This document shows positions 1 to 9,698 of a DNA stretch of 64,000 bases, in pieces; within the stretch, counting starts at the first letter, position 1; each line of letters starts with the position of its first letter. Location: contig NZ_CP029495.1 of the NCBI RefSeq assembly GCF_003325475.1, positions 3,100,001 through 3,164,000 on the forward strand, read 5' to 3'. The notes under the pieces are model-generated. The model was not told where the DNA came from, made no database searches, and saw only the letters and a list, made by a program, of their open reading frames with translations. The DNA is from Chromobacterium phragmitis. GTDB taxonomy: Bacteria > Pseudomonadota > Gammaproteobacteria > Burkholderiales > Chromobacteriaceae. Position numbers and translations under genes: made by a program.

Positions 1-359
1 CCCATCCGGTGGCCTGCGCGGCGGCGCTGGCGGCGCTGGACGTGCTGGAGAACGAAAACCTGGTGGCCAGGGCCGCCGAGCTGGCGCCGCATTTCGAGCG
101 CGGCATTCACGGTCTGAAAGGCTTGCCGCACGTGGTCGACATCCGCAACTGCGGGCTGGCCGGCGCGGTGCAGATCGCGCCGCGCGGCGGCGACGCCATC
201 GTGCGGCCGTACGAGGCGGCGATGGCGCTGTGGCGCAAGGGCTTCTACGTCCGTTACGGCGGCGACGCGCTGCAGTTCGGCCCGCCGTTCACCGCCACGC
301 CGCAGGAGCTGGACAGCCTGTTCGACGCCGTCGGCGAGACGCTGGCCAAGCTGGCCTGA
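1..359 (+). CDS. omega-amino acid:pyruvate aminotransferase, C-terminal part
   Basis: Only the last 119 or so codons lie in the window; the frame is open from base 3 and the true start is outside. The visible N-terminal end, HPVACAAALAALDVLE, is the conserved segment that follows the PLP site of class III aminotransferases of the beta-alanine/omega-amino acid:pyruvate type, and the C-terminus (FYVRYGGDALQFGPPF) also fits. The family moves an amino group from a terminal amine such as beta-alanine to pyruvate, leaving a semialdehyde. The methylmalonate-semialdehyde dehydrogenase 32 bases downstream would take that semialdehyde (malonate semialdehyde) to acetyl-CoA, so the pair looks like a beta-alanine degradation operon. 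Exact substrate is inferred from context. Confidence 0.8.
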   Translation, partial: HPVACAAALAALDVLENENLVARAAELAPHFERGIHGLKGLPHVVDIRNCGLAGAVQIAPRGGDAIVRPYEAAMALWRKGFYVRYGGDALQFGPPFTATPQELDSLFDAVGETLAKLA

Positions 360-391
360 AACGATTGTCACCAATAAAACGAGATCCTGAA

Positions 392-1885
<1,494 letters not shown>

Positions 1886-1899
1886 ATCAGCCGCGATAG

Positions 1900-1928
1900 A
1901 CGGGCCGCTCGCGAGGGCGGCCCGTTTC
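1900..1928 (+). terminator. hairpin after mmsA, weak U tract
   Basis: A perfect 9-bp inverted repeat, ACGGGCCGC at 1900-1908 and GCGGCCCGT at 1917-1925, with an 8-base loop, lies 15 bases after the mmsA stop. Only three T follow, so intrinsic termination is possible but not certain. Confidence 0.5.
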
Positions 1929-1967
1929 GCTGGCATAATGGCAATGTTCTGACCTTATTTACCCGCC

Positions 1968-2537
1968 ATGAAACTGTCTGCTTCCGCAACCATCGTTTCT
2001 TCCACTTGGGCCATCCGCCGCCTGAACACGGCCGATATCGGCCCGGATTGGCTGGACGGTTTCCAGCGCCGGCAGGATGTCACGCTGGTGTATCGCGGCG
2101 CGCCCGGCGACAGGCGCATCGCGACCGAGCCCTTCATCGACGATTGGTCGGCGGACGAGCGGCGGGCGCTGTGCCGCGAACTGGCGGCGATGGCGGAGGC
2201 CGGGCGGGTGTGGGCGGCGATGGAAGGCGAAAACCTGGCCGGTTTCGCCGCCGTTTCGCCGGAGCCGCTGGGGCCGGATGGCGAATATCGGCAATTGAAG
2301 GAACTGCAGGTGGATGCCCGCTGGCGCGGCCGTGGTCTGGGGCGCGAGCTGATGGCCGCCTGCGTCGCCGGCGGCAGAGCGATGGGCGCGCGCAAGCTGT
2401 ACATCTCCTCGCATTCGGCCATCGAGACGGTGTCGTTCTACGAGCGCAGCGGCTGCGTGCCGGCGCGTTGGCTGCATGCTCCGCAAGTGGAGTTGGAGCC
2501 GTTCGATTGGCAGATGGAGTACGACTTGGAGCGTTAG
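1968..2537 (+). CDS. GNAT family N-acetyltransferase
   Basis: A 189-residue protein whose C-terminal half carries the GNAT acetyl-CoA-binding signature: beta strand LKELQVDARWR, then the pyrophosphate loop RGRGLGREL, then the helix, and near the end AIETVSFYERSGCVPA, the typical strand-helix of motif B. It should transfer an acetyl group from acetyl-CoA to an unidentified amine. The N-terminal 70 residues match nothing I recognise. It stands alone, 82 bases after mmsA and with a separate hairpin between them. A 9-bp GC hairpin without a T run (2559-2581) follows it. Substrate unknown. Confidence 0.82.
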   Translation: MKLSASATIVSSTWAIRRLNTADIGPDWLDGFQRRQDVTLVYRGAPGDRRIATEPFIDDWSADERRALCRELAAMAEAGRVWAAMEGENLAGFAAVSPEPLGPDGEYRQLKELQVDARWRGRGLGRELMAACVAGGRAMGARKLYISSHSAIETVSFYERSGCVPARWLHAPQVELEPFDWQMEYDLER

Positions 2538-2667
2538 AAAGGTCAGTTCGGAGTCAAGGCGGCAGGCTTGATGCCTGCCGCACAGTTCCATGGATCGGCG
2601 GCTTGAGCCGGCTAATCTTGCCGCTCTCGCCGCGCCTATCTCGGATTATTACGACAGAAACAAATAT

Positions 2668-4425
2668 TTAATGGCAGGTGCTGGTTGCGGATCCTTGTAT
2701 GCGCCAAACTCCCCAATTTTCAGAACCCGCGGGAGTGGGTTCCTCCCCTTTATTTGCATGCCATTCATTTTGGTAGGTATAACCCTTATGTTTAACGGTT
2801 GTGCATTTTGTAGGGTATTCTTTTGTAGGGCACCATTCTCCATCCTTGCATGTTTCTGCGGGAGGATTTTTAAAGGGCTCTTTTTTGAATGTGCATTTTC
2901 CGTTGGCGAAGCCGACTGTGAGTTGCTGGGGGGAGGAAGAGGTGTCGTTTGCTATGTTTTTAAACCAAGCATTGGCGTCGGCCGTGCAGTCTATCGCATT
3001 GTATTTCATGGTTGAAATTGTCGTGCCGGTTTTGGGTAAGTAAGCATACTTCCCAATCGTTAACCAGTCATTGAAAGTGACGACCCCGGCTTGATCTTTT
3101 GAACTCATGTATAAACCAGAGTCAAGTGTGCTGGTTACCGGGACTTTTTTAGACGGATCTACCGCGGCGGTCTCCCCAAAAGTTTTGATGGGGACTGTCG
3201 TGAAAACGGTCTCAATGATTCTGCCAAAATCCTTCTTGAAACTGATGGTATTGCTTGTTCCAAAAACCGTCATGGCTCTGTTGTAAATGTCATTATATTC
3301 CTTGCTGGAATAAAATCCGTATTTCAAGGCAAGAAGATATAAATATACCGTTACATCATTCCGGGTTAGTGTCGTGTCGTAAAATTTACCACTATTGAAG
3401 AGCTGATTTGAAACATCTGGAATTTGTCGCATATAGCGTGTTCCAAAATCATTCTGCTTGGTAAAGCAGTTCCAGTTGTTTGGCAAATCAACTGTGTTCT
3501 GGCATTGCTGGAATGTGGCATCATTTTTTAGAGGTTGATCTTTTGCGGCATAAGGCCCGCGGTTATACATGAAGCTCAGCATGATGGCCAATGCATTGGG
3601 GTCTTTTGCGCTCTGAATGAATTCAGGCAATTTTTCAGTGGATTTCGTTGGGTCGGCCCAAGGAAGCGAGCCAGTATTGATAGCAGTTGCAGAACCGTTG
3701 TAGTAAGCGCTGGTCGTGGCAGATCCCAGAATATTACGAGCAGGGCCACTATTGGAATCCAGAACATTTTTTGGATCTAGTGACGAAAAAACAGCAGGGA
3801 ATCCACCTTGGGCTATGCCTTGCAATTCACTCCAGGCGCTGCCAGGATATTCAACTTGAAGCACGCCGTCATTGCCATTTGGATCAAATTGAAGATCATC
3901 CCCTAATGAAGATTCTTGAAGACCTTTGGATAGATAATAATTTGGTCCCATGTTTCGCATGAAATAATCACCGAAACTTTCCTTGTTGGGGCCAAATGGC
4001 TTTGATAGATTAAATGTGCCATTGGTTTTGTTTAAGCCATATTGCATAATAACCATGCTGTTCATCGCGGCATGGGCAAAGGCCATTGCCCATAGTTTGT
4101 GTTCTTCAATGGAGTATTGAGTTTGTCCTATAGGAATGCTAACTAGGTTCGGATAGGATTTTTTGAAATCAATTTCACGACTCTGACACTGCGCTGGGTC
4201 GAGTGCGTAGCCACCTTTTCCATCATCTTTTATATTGCAATGATACCGAACGGTCAAGCCACTTCCTGATCCAAGCTTGATTTCGTATTGATTGCTTGTT
4301 TTGGGCAGCAAGGCCCTATATTCCGCTGATGTGACGAGCTTGCTTGCATAGGCATGGCTGCCTGCAATCGTGGATAATGCAATGAACGTCAGTAACGTAG
4401 TTTTTTTAACGAGGCCTGGATTCAT
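2668..4425 (-). CDS. secreted protein with chitin-binding-like C-terminus, possible lysozyme-like fold
   Basis: A 585-residue protein with a clear signal peptide (MNPGLVKKTTLLTFIALSTI then a cut near SHAYA-S, residue 27) and a good AAGG ribosome binding site. Residues about 540-585 (YTYQNEWHANKGEEP ... W ... WRIQGS) resemble the small chitin/cellulose-binding modules of the CBM5/12 type, whose aromatic residues bind chitin. The large middle part is not a family I can name. It has three spaced pieces that recall lytic transglycosylases or lysozyme-like enzymes: KGLQESSLG (Glu171), DGVLQVEY (186-193) and MLSFMYNRGPYA (282-293), compare the QES, GLMQ and YNAGP motifs. That link is my inference. 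Many cysteines suggest disulfides outside the cytoplasm. The gene is much more AT-rich than its neighbours, which suggests transfer. Confidence 0.7.
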   Translation of the reverse strand: MNPGLVKKTTLLTFIALSTIAGSHAYASKLVTSAEYRALLPKTSNQYEIKLGSGSGLTVRYHCNIKDDGKGGYALDPAQCQSREIDFKKSYPNLVSIPIGQTQYSIEEHKLWAMAFAHAAMNSMVIMQYGLNKTNGTFNLSKPFGPNKESFGDYFMRNMGPNYYLSKGLQESSLGDDLQFDPNGNDGVLQVEYPGSAWSELQGIAQGGFPAVFSSLDPKNVLDSNSGPARNILGSATTSAYYNGSATAINTGSLPWADPTKSTEKLPEFIQSAKDPNALAIMLSFMYNRGPYAAKDQPLKNDATFQQCQNTVDLPNNWNCFTKQNDFGTRYMRQIPDVSNQLFNSGKFYDTTLTRNDVTVYLYLLALKYGFYSSKEYNDIYNRAMTVFGTSNTISFKKDFGRIIETVFTTVPIKTFGETAAVDPSKKVPVTSTLDSGLYMSSKDQAGVVTFNDWLTIGKYAYLPKTGTTISTMKYNAIDCTADANAWFKNIANDTSSSPQQLTVGFANGKCTFKKEPFKNPPAETCKDGEWCPTKEYPTKCTTVKHKGYTYQNEWHANKGEEPTPAGSENWGVWRIQGSATSTCH

Positions 4426-5045
4426 GATAACCTTTCGAAGAAATAAATTTCTGCAGCGTGATATGCTAGGAAGTTTTCAAGTGCGTCAGCATGAGCTGAA
4501 TATTGACAATAAATAAATCCATACGCCCATGGGGTTGGTATGCGTATGGTATGAGATATTGCGACTTCATTCTCCTGTAAAGTTTTGGGTCAAGGTGTGT
4601 GGATGAGTTTTACAAAAGAAAAATTTGCAATTAATTCGCTTGCCTGATCGGCTGGGTGGCATCAAGATGAGTTGCAAAAATGCTTATGGCTAGAATTTGT
4701 TGGAGCTTTCAAATAGCTTTGTAAATTATTTCAAAACCGTCTTGTTGCTTAACCAGACCGTTCATTTTGGAATACTGAATCAATGAGTGCCGCAAGATCG
4801 TAGAACAGTTCAGGGAAGGGAGGGGCTGAGCAAGCCTCCGGCCTTTCCGTAAACTGATCCCATCTCAGCCAGTCCCAAAATATACCCAGTTGGATAAATT
4901 GCTCTATAAAAAATGGTCACATGTTTTGGATTTCGGCATCGGAGATGCGTTTATGCATGCGTGGAGGCGCTCCGCGTTGGAGGCAAGGCGTACAGGAGTG
5001 GAGACCGACAAAAATAGAATGGAGGTGTTGCGAGCCGGGGTGCGC
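4426..5045. other. 620-base AT-rich non-coding stretch
   Basis: No credible gene is seen. It must hold the promoter of the secreted protein at 2668-4425. An 8-bp inverted repeat, CCATACGC at 4519-4526 and GCGTATGG at 4542-4549, lies about 95 bases before that gene and could be a regulator site. An 80-codon frame at 4921-5163 overlaps the next gene, has no ribosome binding site and looks spurious. Confidence 0.6.
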
Positions 5046-6167
5046 TCAGTCTAGTGGCCAGGACATGGACTTGGGCAAGGGGGCTTCGGCTTCCGGCTCA
5101 GAAGCGGGAGGCGCGGCAACGGTATCCACCATGCGCCACCAGGGATGGACGCGTTCCGCGTGAGCCGGCTCCATGGGCTGGCCCAGCCGCGGCATCATTA
5201 GCTGAGCGCCATGTCTTTCACCACGCGCCAGCAATGCCTCGGCCGGCTCGTCCCAGGCGTGCATGGCCAGGTTGAACGTGCCCCAGTGCACCGGCAGGAA
5301 GGCGCCGCCGCCCAACAATTCCAGCGCTTTGAGCGCATTGTCCGGTCCCAGATGGATGTCGCCCCAGGCGGGATGGTGGGCGCCGACTTCCAGCATGACC
5401 AGATCGAATTTTCCCATCCGTTCGCGGATGTCCCCGAACTGGCCGGTGAGGCCGGTATCGCCGCTGAAGAACACCGAATGTTTGGACGTGCGGATGGATA
5501 GCGACGACCACAGCGTGGCGTTGCGGTCCTTCAGCCCGCGGCCGGAGAAGTGTTGCGACGGTGTGGCGGTGACGACCAGATCGGAACCAGGGTGATGGTA
5601 GCTTTCCCACCAGTCCAATTCGATGATGCGCTCAGGCGGCACGCCGAAGGCCTCCAGATGCGCGCCGACGCCCAGCGAGGTGACGAAGGGCGTGCCGGTC
5701 TTGACCAGCTCCCTTATCGTCGGGTAGTCGAGATGGTCGTAGTGGTCGTGCGAGACCAGCGCCAGGTCCAGCGGCGGCAGCTGCTTGAGTTTCACAGGCG
5801 CCGGCTGGAAACGCTTGGGACCGGCCAGCCGGGTGGGAGACGCGCGGGAGCCCCACACCGGATCGGTCAGCAATCTCAAACCATCGATCTCGATCAGCAC
5901 CGTGGAGTGGCCCAGCCAGGTGGCGCGCAGGCCGGACTGGGCCGGCTTGCGCCAGTCATCCAGCGGGTTGTCGGCCGGCAGCGGCGCGTTCGGCACGCGG
6001 CGTTCGCCGCCGCACAGGAAGTCGCGCAGCGAAGGCATGGCGACGGCGGAATCGCGCAAGCCGGGCGGGATGGGGTACACATTGCGAAAGCCGTTGCCTG
6101 CCCACAGCGGCGATGCCCGCATTCTTTCCAGCCGGGCTCCGGCGGCTTTCTTGCCCAGAGACTTCAT
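5046..6167 (-). CDS. metallo-beta-lactamase-fold hydrolase, NAPE-PLD-like
   Basis: A 373-residue MBL-fold enzyme of the Lactamase_B_2/UlaG-like branch that includes N-acylphosphatidylethanolamine phospholipase D homologues. The zinc-binding signature HDHYDHLD is present, preceded by WLGHSTVLIEIDG and LLTDPVWGSRASP, and followed by FFSGDTGLT and the late histidine in LPVHWGTFNLA, all in the usual order. The N-terminal region (NVYPIPPGLRD ... LRATWLGHS) is typical of this group, which usually hydrolyses phosphodiester bonds in lipids. The frame extends to 6269, but the ATG at 6167 has a proper AAGGAA ribosome binding site seven bases upstream and is preferred. No signal peptide. It is divergent from the L,D-transpeptidase-like gene. 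The substrate cannot be told from sequence. Confidence 0.85.
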   Translation of the reverse strand: MKSLGKKAAGARLERMRASPLWAGNGFRNVYPIPPGLRDSAVAMPSLRDFLCGGERRVPNAPLPADNPLDDWRKPAQSGLRATWLGHSTVLIEIDGLRLLTDPVWGSRASPTRLAGPKRFQPAPVKLKQLPPLDLALVSHDHYDHLDYPTIRELVKTGTPFVTSLGVGAHLEAFGVPPERIIELDWWESYHHPGSDLVVTATPSQHFSGRGLKDRNATLWSSLSIRTSKHSVFFSGDTGLTGQFGDIRERMGKFDLVMLEVGAHHPAWGDIHLGPDNALKALELLGGGAFLPVHWGTFNLAMHAWDEPAEALLARGERHGAQLMMPRLGQPMEPAHAERVHPWWRMVDTVAAPPASEPEAEAPLPKSMSWPLD

Positions 6168-6351
6168 GCGGTGTTTCCTTGTCGCGGAATCCATCATGTC
6201 GAATGGTAGAACGTAAATCGTGTCGGCGATTCCTGTTGCGGAAGATGGGCTCGCTCTCGCCGATTTCAATCCTCGCGGCTTGCCAGCAGACGGCGGAATT
6301 TCTAGGATGAACTGTCAGGCACGGGGCGTCGGACGGGGCAAGGAAAGCGAT

Positions 6352-6909
6352 GTGGGAACGCTGGAAGACATTCTATTGGCGTTGAGCCGTAGCGAAGGGT
6401 TGCCGGATTCCGCAGTGCTGGACATGGTGGCGGTGCAACGTGCCATGCATCCGCGCGCCAGCCTCTTGTATTGGGCGGTGGTGGACTACGGCCTGCCATC
6501 CACCGAGCCCCGATTGTTCGTTTTCGACACGCTGGAGGCGAGCTCGCAGCGCTTCCTGGTGGCGCATGGCCGCGGACGGGACCCGGACGCCAACTTGTTG
6601 AGCGCCGGGATGTTTTCCAATGAGCTCGATTCTGGCGTTTCCTGTCTGGGTGTGTGCCGCGCGTCGGAAACCTATTTCGGCAGCCATGGCCTGTCGCTGT
6701 GGCTGGATGGGCTGGAACGCGGAAACAGCAATATGCGGCGGCGCAATCTGGTGATGCACGGCTCGGCGCATGTCTCGCCTCGGTATGTGGAAGAGTACGG
6801 CATTCTGTGGCGCTCGGATGGGAGCCTGGCCGTGGAGCAGCAATACAGCGTCGGCTTGATCAACATGTTGCAGGGCGGCTCCTACATCAATTGCATCTGC
6901 AGCCGTTGA
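6352..6909 (+). CDS. L,D-transpeptidase catalytic-domain homologue without catalytic cysteine
   Basis: The protein matches the YkuD_2-type murein L,D-transpeptidase family through LPSTEPRLFVFDT, VAHGRGRDPDA, MFSNE, FGSHGLSLWLDGLE, NSNMRRRNLVMHG and the C-terminal GGSYI. In active members a motif like GRSxGCPAV supplies the nucleophilic cysteine. Here the corresponding stretch reads WRSDGSLAV, with AGC (Ser) at 6823-6825. Members are normally exported, yet no signal peptide is seen with any start. I chose the GTG at 6352 because AAGGAA sits six bases before it; ATG at 6307 is the alternative and adds 15 residues. The gene may encode an inactive homologue or be decaying. Convergent with the secreted protein at 6964-7398. 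Confidence 0.72.
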   Translation: MGTLEDILLALSRSEGLPDSAVLDMVAVQRAMHPRASLLYWAVVDYGLPSTEPRLFVFDTLEASSQRFLVAHGRGRDPDANLLSAGMFSNELDSGVSCLGVCRASETYFGSHGLSLWLDGLERGNSNMRRRNLVMHGSAHVSPRYVEEYGILWRSDGSLAVEQQYSVGLINMLQGGSYINCICSR

Positions 6910-6912
6910 CTG

Positions 6913-6938
6913 GGCCGGACCGCGAGCGCGGTCCGGCC
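6913..6938. terminator. perfect 11-bp GC hairpin between convergent genes
   Basis: GGCCGGACCGC (6913-6923), loop GAGC, GCGGTCCGGCC (6928-6938). It sits between the stop codons of two convergent genes and could stop transcription from both sides, but no T run follows on either strand. Confidence 0.5.
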
Positions 6939-6963
6939 GGCATGGCTTCAGCCGTTCAGCCGC

Positions 6964-7398
6964 TCAGCACTGGACATGCAGGTGGAAGGCATGGTCGTTG
7001 GCCGTGCCGTTGGTGTCGGCGGTGCGCACGAATACGCCGTTGGGATTGCCGCTGCGCAAGGTCACGCTGATGAAGCCCAGCGCGGGGAAGGTCGGCGAGG
7101 CGTCGCCCAGCGTCGCGGTGTAGACGCACTTGGAGACGTCGCTGGGGAAGATCACCTCGAAGTAGCCGTAGTTGCCGCCGAAGTTGTTGGAACTGGCACC
7201 GGCGGGGCCGACTGCCAGCGTGCCGTCGGCGTTGACGATCACGCTATAGGTCTTGGTGATGACTGTGGCGGCCGCCGCCGAGGCGAGAGACGCCCGGCTT
7301 GCGGGTTGGCCGGCTGCCAAGGCGGGCGGAGAGGATAGGCCGATGGCCAGGATGGCCGAAGCGATGAGCGCGTAGCGAGAAACGTGATGGAAGTTCAT
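6964..7398 (-). CDS. small secreted protein of unknown function
   Basis: A 144-residue protein starting at the ATG at 7398, where a strong TAGGAG site lies seven bases upstream; the longer frame to 7608 lacks such a site. Residues 1-28 form a signal peptide (SRYALIASAILAIGLSS, cut near ALA-AG). The mature part is rich in Gly, Ala, Ser, Thr and Asn with alternating hydrophobic residues (TYSVIVNADGTLAVG, YGYFEVIF, LGFISVTLRSG), so it is probably all beta. Two cysteines, one in DVSKCVY and the last residue but one region HLHVQC, could form a disulfide. I recognise no family. It resembles small exported proteins found in Chromobacterium-like genomes only in a general way. Confidence 0.65.
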   Translation of the reverse strand: MNFHHVSRYALIASAILAIGLSSPPALAAGQPASRASLASAAAATVITKTYSVIVNADGTLAVGPAGASSNNFGGNYGYFEVIFPSDVSKCVYTATLGDASPTFPALGFISVTLRSGNPNGVFVRTADTNGTANDHAFHLHVQC

Positions 7399-7799
7399 GA
7401 TATTGCTCCTAAGCGAACCTGCGAAACATTCTGTTTTTTTATTCAGAACGCGCATTGCCCAGCCATGATCGGGATGAGCGGACGCCGCATGGCGCGGTGC
7501 GCGCCGCGGAAGGGAGACGTGGACGGCAGAGCCATCGTGCGGGATGGGCGGCAAGCTGCGGCCCGAAAGCGCGATGAAGCCGAATGGTTGAGTCCGGCCA
7601 TGCAACATGGGAAAACGTTTCTGGAAGGGTGGTTTGATAAGATACTGTTTTAACAGATATCAAATCAGGCAGCCGTTACTATAGCGGCCAAATCGAAGAG
7701 AGAACCTGTACTTAAGGATGGGTTTCCATGCCGCGCCGGCTGGGCGCGGCAAATGGCGGGCGCCGCGAGGGCGGCCCGCCAAACCGGCAATGAGCGGAC
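7399..7799. other. 401-base intergenic region
   Basis: The promoter of the secreted protein at 6964-7398 must lie here, together with the 3' end of the gene at 7800-8675. A frame at 7384-7653 on the plus strand has no ribosome binding site and is not believed. I see no RNA gene or repeat. Confidence 0.5.
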
Positions 7800-8675
7800 T
7801 CAGTAGTCTCCGTTCAGCGTCTGTTTGCTCTGGCAATGGACATAGGCTTGTCCCGCCGGCTTGCCCGGGAAAGCATAGCCGTCAGCCCCGCCGACCTTGC
7901 GCAGCATCGCCACCGTGTAGTCGCCCTTGACGCGGGCTTTTTTGATGGCGGTCTGGATCGCGGAGGCGTCGCCATCGACGAATAGCGCCAGGAAACCGCC
8001 GTCGGATTCCGACAGGTTGACGGAGCGGATGGGCAGGCCGCCAAAGGTATAGCCGTCAGGCAGGGGCACCTCCCGGTTCCACACCGTGTTTTCTGGCTGG
8101 CGCGTGGCCTTGCCCAGCAAAGACCCTATGCCGTTTTCGCCGAAATTCAGTTTCTGGCAGTTGAGCTGCGCCGCCAGCCGCTTGTCTTTGGCCGCGGCTT
8201 GAAGTTTCTTGCCGCCCGCCAGATACAGGCCATCGAAAGGCACGTCGCCGAAGGTGCCGGCGCAGCGCTCGGTTTTGAGCTGCAAGGCGGCGGCTTGCGG
8301 GATCACGGTAAGAGAGCAGCGGTCCTCGCGGTATGTCCATTGTTTGCCATCCGCCGATGCCAGCCGGCCGGCGCCGGACCCGGCATGCCGAGGCAGGACC
8401 TTTCCTTTTTGCAGCACTTCCAGTTCGAATCGGCCATCGGCCTGAATGGTGATGGCGCGCTCGAACTCGGCGTCGGAGCCGTCGTATTTGCCGGACGCGG
8501 GGTAGGCGGCGGCGGTGTTGCCAGCGTCGGCATGCTCGCCCTGCATCGCCTTGTGGATGCCGTCCTTGATGATGGCGCCCAGGTTCAAGGTGAAGGTTTC
8601 CGCATGCGCGGACGGGCTGGACAGCGCCAGCGCGGACAGCAACAGGGCTAGTCGGGAGTTTTGCGGTGTGGTCAT
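7800..8675 (-). CDS. secreted protein of unknown function
   Basis: A 291-residue protein with a standard signal peptide (SRLALLLSALALSSPSAHA, cut before ETFTLN). The mature part starts with an amphipathic segment LNLGAIIKDGIHKAMQGE, then a lipocalin- or calycin-like beta-rich stretch (YDGSDAEFERAITIQADGRFELEV) and a second half containing YTFGGLPIRSVNLSESDGGFLALFVDGDASAIQTAIKK. Several cysteines (EDRC, TERCAG, LNCQK, VHCQ) suggest disulfides in the periplasm. No family is recognised and no function is claimed. It is divergent from the outer-membrane protein at 8951. Proline/GC codon use matches the genome, so it looks native. Confidence 0.65.
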   Translation of the reverse strand: MTTPQNSRLALLLSALALSSPSAHAETFTLNLGAIIKDGIHKAMQGEHADAGNTAAAYPASGKYDGSDAEFERAITIQADGRFELEVLQKGKVLPRHAGSGAGRLASADGKQWTYREDRCSLTVIPQAAALQLKTERCAGTFGDVPFDGLYLAGGKKLQAAAKDKRLAAQLNCQKLNFGENGIGSLLGKATRQPENTVWNREVPLPDGYTFGGLPIRSVNLSESDGGFLALFVDGDASAIQTAIKKARVKGDYTVAMLRKVGGADGYAFPGKPAGQAYVHCQSKQTLNGDY

Positions 8676-8950
8676 GAAAAGGTCCAGGAGGGAGGATGCG
8701 ATATGGATGATATGACAGCTTTGCGGCGTATCAACGCATAAGTCAAGACTTTGGTATTTCCCCTTAGCTTACATTTGGCTTGCACAGCTTGGCTGCCAAG
8801 ATTTTCAATATCTTGGAATAAAAGCTGAAAGTTCCATGGTTTTACGTAAATTGCACAAATTGCATCAATTTCCATCCAGAAACCGGAACGGAGTGATGTC
8901 GATTCGAAAATAGAATGTCTGCTCCAAGCAACTTTTGCCCAAGAGCAGAT

Positions 8951-9544
8951 ATGAAAAAGATACTTTGTGCTTCCGTGATGATGCTGTCCCCGTTGATGGC
9001 GCACGCCGCCGGCGCGGGGGCCTACGTGTTCGGCAATATCGCCAGCATGGCCAATGTGTGGGATCTGGATGGCAAGAAGGCCCAGCAGTACGGCATCCAG
9101 GACCTGACCTCCAACAAGGACGGCAACGCGGCCACCGGCGCCTGGGAAATGGGCGCGGGTTATCGCTTCGGCGACCATCTGGCGGCCGAAGCCAGCTTCA
9201 TGAAGGGTTTTGGCGAAACCAAGATCGACAAGGCCGGCGCGATGCGCAACCAGGCGCTGCGCTTCGCGGTGCTGGGCCTGCTGCCGCTGAACGATTCGTT
9301 CGACCTGTACGGCAAAGTGTCGGCCAACTACATCTACAGCGATTTCCGCAGCGCCAACCCAGGCTACGCCAGCGTCAAGGACAAGGGCTGGGGCGTGGGT
9401 TTGGGGCTGGGCGCGGCCTACCATTTGAACAAGTCGCTCAGCTTGCGGGCCGAGCTGGACGGCATCGGCCAGGTCAAGGTGAAAGGCGTGACCGACAAAT
9501 CAAGGTTGGGCAGTTTCAAGCTGGGCGCGAGCTATCAGTTCTAA
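8951..9544 (+). CDS. outer-membrane beta-barrel protein (OmpA/OmpW-like porin fold)
   Basis: A 197-residue protein with a signal peptide (MKKILCASVMMLSPLMAHA-A) and alternating hydrophobic strands ending in a C-terminal phenylalanine (LGSFKLGASYQF), the outer-membrane insertion signal. Strands such as GAYVFGNIASM, WEMGAGYRFGDHLAAEASFM, LRFAVLGLLPL, FDLYGKVSANYIYSDF, GWGVGLGLGAAYHL and LSLRAELDGIG fit the eight-stranded OmpA-like N-terminal barrel family. There is no peptidoglycan-binding domain. The ATG at 8951 is chosen because it starts the signal peptide; an in-frame ATG at 8915 would add 12 polar residues. A textbook terminator follows. Function beyond membrane barrel is not determined. 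Confidence 0.8.
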   Translation: MKKILCASVMMLSPLMAHAAGAGAYVFGNIASMANVWDLDGKKAQQYGIQDLTSNKDGNAATGAWEMGAGYRFGDHLAAEASFMKGFGETKIDKAGAMRNQALRFAVLGLLPLNDSFDLYGKVSANYIYSDFRSANPGYASVKDKGWGVGLGLGAAYHLNKSLSLRAELDGIGQVKVKGVTDKSRLGSFKLGASYQF

Positions 9545-9652
9545 AGCCGGATAAAACGCGCAGGCATCTGAGCCATGCGATGAAAAAACGCGGAACGGCG
9601 CCTTACCGGCTGCTGAAAAAAGCGATGATCAGGCGATAAATGCAGGGAGCGA

Positions 9653-9681
9653 AGAGAGCGGCAGGAGCCGCTCTCTTTTTC
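9653..9681 (+). terminator. intrinsic terminator of the outer-membrane barrel gene
   Basis: A perfect 10-bp stem, AGAGAGCGGC (9653-9662) and GCCGCTCTCT (9667-9676), with loop AGGA and a following T run on the plus strand. The minus strand lacks a T run, so it serves the plus-strand gene. Confidence 0.88.
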
Positions 9682-9698
9682 ATGGCCAGGCCGCAGGG

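Noticed and set aside
4921..5163. 80-codon frame before the metallo-beta-lactamase-fold gene
   Set aside because: Overlaps the 3' end of the hydrolase gene on the other strand, lacks a ribosome binding site and has no recognisable pattern.
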